A stretch of 64,000 bases of DNA from JAGLOK01 sp963675575 (GTDB taxonomy: Bacteria > Bacillota > Clostridia > Christensenellales > UMGS416), in NCBI GenBank assembly GCA_963675575.1, contig OY776378.1:1984001-2048000 (forward strand), read 5' to 3'. This document shows, one piece after another, positions 61,583 through 64,000 of this stretch. The notes beneath the pieces are model-generated. The model worked only from the letters and a program-made list of their open reading frames with translations. It did not search any database and was not told where the DNA came from. The translations under genes and the position numbers were made by a program. Each line of letters opens with the position of its first letter. Positions within the stretch are counted from its first letter, which is position 1.

Positions 61583-62881
61583 TTATGAAGCTGAATTTTC
61601 TTCGTTTAATGCGCTGTCCGGCATGCTAATCTTTGGTTTTTTGCTTGCAATAGGACGCTTTATAAGCTTAGGCGGTGATTTTTGAGTTATTGTCTTTTCA
61701 TCAATTGAGCATTTGGCAACGTCTTTTCTCGAAGGAAGGTCATACATGATTTCAAGCATAACTTCCTCAAGTATAGCACGCAGGCCTCTTGCCCCTGTTT
61801 TTCTACCAATTGCCATTTCAGCGACTTTTTCAAGTGCCTTTTTATTGAACTCAAGCTCTATATTATCGATATTAAATAATGTTTCATATTGCTTTACAAG
61901 AGCGTTTTTCGGCTCAGTCAATATCTTAATAAGCGCCTCTTCGTCCAGCCCATGAAGTGTAACTATTACTGGCACGCGTCCCACAAATTCAGGTATAAGA
62001 CCAAACTTTAAAAGGTCTTCCGGGAGCACATGGGTCAAAACTTCTCCAATGTCCTTTTCGGTAGCACTTTTTATATCCGCGCCAAATCCCATGGATTTTC
62101 TGTCAATGCGCTTTTCGATAATTTTTTCTATTCCGCCGAAAGCTCCTGAGCAAATAAAGAGTATATTAGTTGTATCAATCTGAATAAACTCCTGATGAGG
62201 ATGCTTGCGCCCGCCCTGAGGTGGTACGCTTGCAACAGTGCCCTCGATGATTTTTAGAAGTGCCTGCTGTACTCCTTCGCCTGAAACATCGCGCGTGATA
62301 GAAGGATTGTCGCTTTTTCGCGCAATCTTATCAATTTCATCGATGTATATGATTCCTTTTTCGGCACGTTTAACGTCATAGTCGGCTGCCTGAATAAGCT
62401 TTAACAAAATATTCTCGACATCTTCGCCAACATAGCCGGCTTCAGTCAGAGAGGTTGCGTCTGCAATCGCAAACGGAACATCCAAGATTTTTGCCAAAGT
62501 CTGGGCAAGCAAAGTTTTCCCGCAGCCCGTCGGACCCATCATTACGATGTTGCTCTTTTGAAGCTCGACATCATTGTTGTCTTGATTATGATAAATCCTT
62601 TTATAATGATTATATACCGCAACAGCCATAGATTTTTTCGCCATTTCCTGACCGATTACAAAATCATCAAGTACAGCTTTTATTTCCTTTGGCTTTGGTA
62701 TTTCATGAGGTTCGGGCGTTACACTCTCGGAAAAATCTTCTTCGATTATTTCCTGGCACAGTTCAATACACTCATCGCAGATGCAAACTCCGGGCCCCGC
62801 AACTATGCGGCGCACCTGTTCTTGCTCTTTTCCGCAAAATGAGCATTTAATTTTAGTTTGATTTTCGTGTTTGTCCGGCAT
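61583..62881 (-). CDS. clpX: ClpX, AAA+ unfoldase of ClpXP
   Basis: 432 aa. The N-terminal zinc finger has two Cys pairs, in CSFCGKEQ and CICDECIELC. Walker A is MGPTGCGKTLLAQTLA (about residue 115) and Walker B is IIYIDEIDKIARKS. The IGF-type loop for binding ClpP is less clear. The C-terminus has GRKTGARGLRAILEE (sensor 2). It recognises and unfolds substrates for ClpP, coded directly upstream. Confidence 0.97.
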   Translation of the reverse strand: MPDKHENQTKIKCSFCGKEQEQVRRIVAGPGVCICDECIELCQEIIEEDFSESVTPEPHEIPKPKEIKAVLDDFVIGQEMAKKSMAVAVYNHYKRIYHNQDNNDVELQKSNIVMMGPTGCGKTLLAQTLAKILDVPFAIADATSLTEAGYVGEDVENILLKLIQAADYDVKRAEKGIIYIDEIDKIARKSDNPSITRDVSGEGVQQALLKIIEGTVASVPPQGGRKHPHQEFIQIDTTNILFICSGAFGGIEKIIEKRIDRKSMGFGADIKSATEKDIGEVLTHVLPEDLLKFGLIPEFVGRVPVIVTLHGLDEEALIKILTEPKNALVKQYETLFNIDNIELEFNKKALEKVAEMAIGRKTGARGLRAILEEVMLEIMYDLPSRKDVAKCSIDEKTITQKSPPKLIKRPIASKKPKISMPDSALNEENSAS

Positions 62882-62912
62882 TCTTTCTCCTTTATGCCTT
62901 TATAGCTTTATA

Positions 62913-63494
62913 CTATCTCTTTTCTATGACTTCGTCAATGAGGCCGTATTCTTTTGCCTCATCAGCTGTCATGAAAAAGTCTCTTTCAGCGTCGTTTTCA
63001 ATCTTCTTTAGCGTCTGTCCTGTCATATCGCTTAAAATCTTGTTCATCTTCTGTTTGGTCTTGATAATCTGCTCAGCTTGTATCTTGATATCAGTCGCCT
63101 GTCCTTGGGCCCCGCCCGAAGGCTGATGTATCATTATATCACAATTGGGCAAGCCCTTCCTTTTGCCTTTGGCACCTGCCGCCAACAGGAACGCGCCCAT
63201 TGAAGCGGCCATTCCTATACAAATTGTAACAACATCGCATTTAATATACTGCATTGTGTCAAATATGGCCATACCAGAGGTTACCGAGCCACCCGGTGAA
63301 TTTATATATAGATATATATCCTTATCGGGATCTTGCGCTTCAAGATATAATAGCTGGGCAACAATAAGGGATGCGATTTGATCTTCAACCACTCCGCTCA
63401 GAAAAACAATGCGGTCATTAAGCAACCTTGAATATATGTCATAAGATCTTTCGCCTCTGTTTGTCTGTTCAACAACTATAGGTACTAAACTCAT
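62913..63494 (-). CDS. clpP: ClpP protease subunit
   Basis: 193 aa. The catalytic Ser lies in GMAASMGAFLLAAG, the His in IMIHQPSGGAQGQ and the Asp in MTADEAKEYGLIDEV near the C-terminus. YINSPGGSVTSGMAI is the substrate strand. It forms the 14-mer chamber that works with ClpX. The tig-clpP-clpX order is standard. Confidence 0.97.
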   Translation of the reverse strand: MSLVPIVVEQTNRGERSYDIYSRLLNDRIVFLSGVVEDQIASLIVAQLLYLEAQDPDKDIYLYINSPGGSVTSGMAIFDTMQYIKCDVVTICIGMAASMGAFLLAAGAKGKRKGLPNCDIMIHQPSGGAQGQATDIKIQAEQIIKTKQKMNKILSDMTGQTLKKIENDAERDFFMTADEAKEYGLIDEVIEKR

Positions 63495-63513
63495 ACTGAA
63501 GCCTCCTTGTTAT

Positions 63514-64000
63514 TTATTTTTCGTCCTTTGCTTCGGTTTTTTTTGCAGTCTCTTTTTTAACTGGAGCCTTTTTAGCCGGAGCTTTCTTTTTGGTTTCTTT
63601 CACTTTTATCTCTGCATTGTCTTTAAGAAGTTTCACAGTCTTTTTAGAAAGTGCCATTTCCTTAAGATAACTAATGTTGCTTTCGTTCAATGTTTTTTTG
63701 ATTTCATCAACGCTCTTGCCGCCGCTGCTGGCGATTTCTTCAAGCTCGCGGTCCAAGTCCTCGTCGGTCACTTCAAAGCCTTCCGCTTTTTGCACGGCTT
63801 CAAAGACAAGCTGCATTTTTACTCTGCTTTCTGCATCCGCTTTAAATTGCTCTCGGAGCATATCAACAGTGGTGCTTGTCATTTTCAGATAATCTTCAAG
63901 GCTTATGCCCTGATAGCTCATCCTTTGAGCCATGTCTTTTATCATATAATCAGTTTCGCGGACAATCATGGGCTCGGGAATTTCCACCGTGCTATTTTCA
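63514..64000 (-). CDS. tig: Trigger factor, C-terminal part (cut by window edge)
   Basis: The visible last 161 codons start within ENSTVEIPEPMIV and continue as MSYQGISLEDYLKMTSTTVDMLREQFKADAESRVKMQLV, then EGFEVTDEDLDRELEEIA, all typical of the trigger factor C-terminal chaperone domain. The protein ends in a long basic tail rich in Lys and Ala (residues repeated as KKAPAKK and KKETAKK). The N-terminal ribosome-binding and PPIase domains are outside the window. clpP lies 20 nt downstream. Confidence 0.9.
   Translation of the reverse strand, partial: ENSTVEIPEPMIVRETDYMIKDMAQRMSYQGISLEDYLKMTSTTVDMLREQFKADAESRVKMQLVFEAVQKAEGFEVTDEDLDRELEEIASSGGKSVDEIKKTLNESNISYLKEMALSKKTVKLLKDNAEIKVKETKKKAPAKKAPVKKETAKKTEAKDEK

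Overview
The window looks like chromosomal core DNA of a low-to-moderate GC, anaerobic Gram-positive bacterium of the Clostridia. The signs are: a PASTA-domain Ser/Thr kinase with its PP2C phosphatase; the yicC-remA-gmk-rpoZ-coaBC-priA-def-fmt-rsmB-rlmN-prpC-prkC-rsgA-rpe-thiN gene order; a valine T-box leader; TrpR-type YerC; and rubredoxin/flavodiiron and DUF1858 redox proteins. Most genes are housekeeping. I see no transposase, integrase, phage module or CRISPR array. No species can be named from the sequence alone.

Layout: (1) 1-13.5 kb, minus strand: one 15-gene housekeeping cluster with mostly 4-8 nt overlaps, running from an extended -10 promoter before yicC to thiN, which is cut by the left edge. 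(2) 13.7-25.1 kb, minus strand: a voltage-gated K+ channel; yerC-pcrA-ligA-AIR synthase; and a type IIA topoisomerase pair (parE/parC-like). (3) 25.2-31.5 kb: an accessory patch with two lipoproteins, a Rieske protein, DUF2892, a frameshifted shikimate-kinase-like gene, a deletion remnant of a secreted-protein gene, a field of small hairpins, tRNA-Pro(CGG) and tRNA-Thr(CGT), a methyltransferase and a YesL-like membrane protein. (4) 31.7-39.5 kb, plus strand: dapA-dapB; pgsA-yjbQ plus a membrane protein; then a valine T-box leader driving a 62-aa membrane protein, valS and folC. (5) 39.5-48.1 kb: a DUF4364 regulator, tRNA-Val(GAC), a 6S RNA gene, then minus-strand genes for a GlpA-like/FAD/DUF1667 redox trio, a membrane-anchored M20 peptidase with two uncharacterised membrane proteins, and a HisC-type aminotransferase. 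(6) 48.4-58.3 kb: an SPFH/zinc-ribbon pair, a CPA2 antiporter, HelD, a GT39-like membrane protein, the DUF1858-rubredoxin-FprA oxygen-defence group and a nitroreductase. (7) 58.5-64 kb, minus strand: the tig-clpP-clpX-lon-engB proteostasis cluster, cut by the right edge in tig.

Some parts probably work together. PrkC and PrpC are an opposing kinase/phosphatase pair; RsmB, RlmN, RsgA, Fmt and Def serve ribosome and translation start. The valine T-box carries a GTC specifier that matches the tRNA-Val(GAC) gene 5 kb away. Rubredoxin probably feeds electrons to FprA for O2 or NO reduction. The M20 peptidase and its two translationally coupled membrane proteins look like an uptake-and-cleavage unit for an unknown acylated or peptide substrate; this is the least explained system here.

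The non-protein features most worth attention are the 6S RNA, the T-box leader, a perfect 14-bp palindrome over the -35 box of the lon promoter, and the hairpin field next to the tRNA pair.
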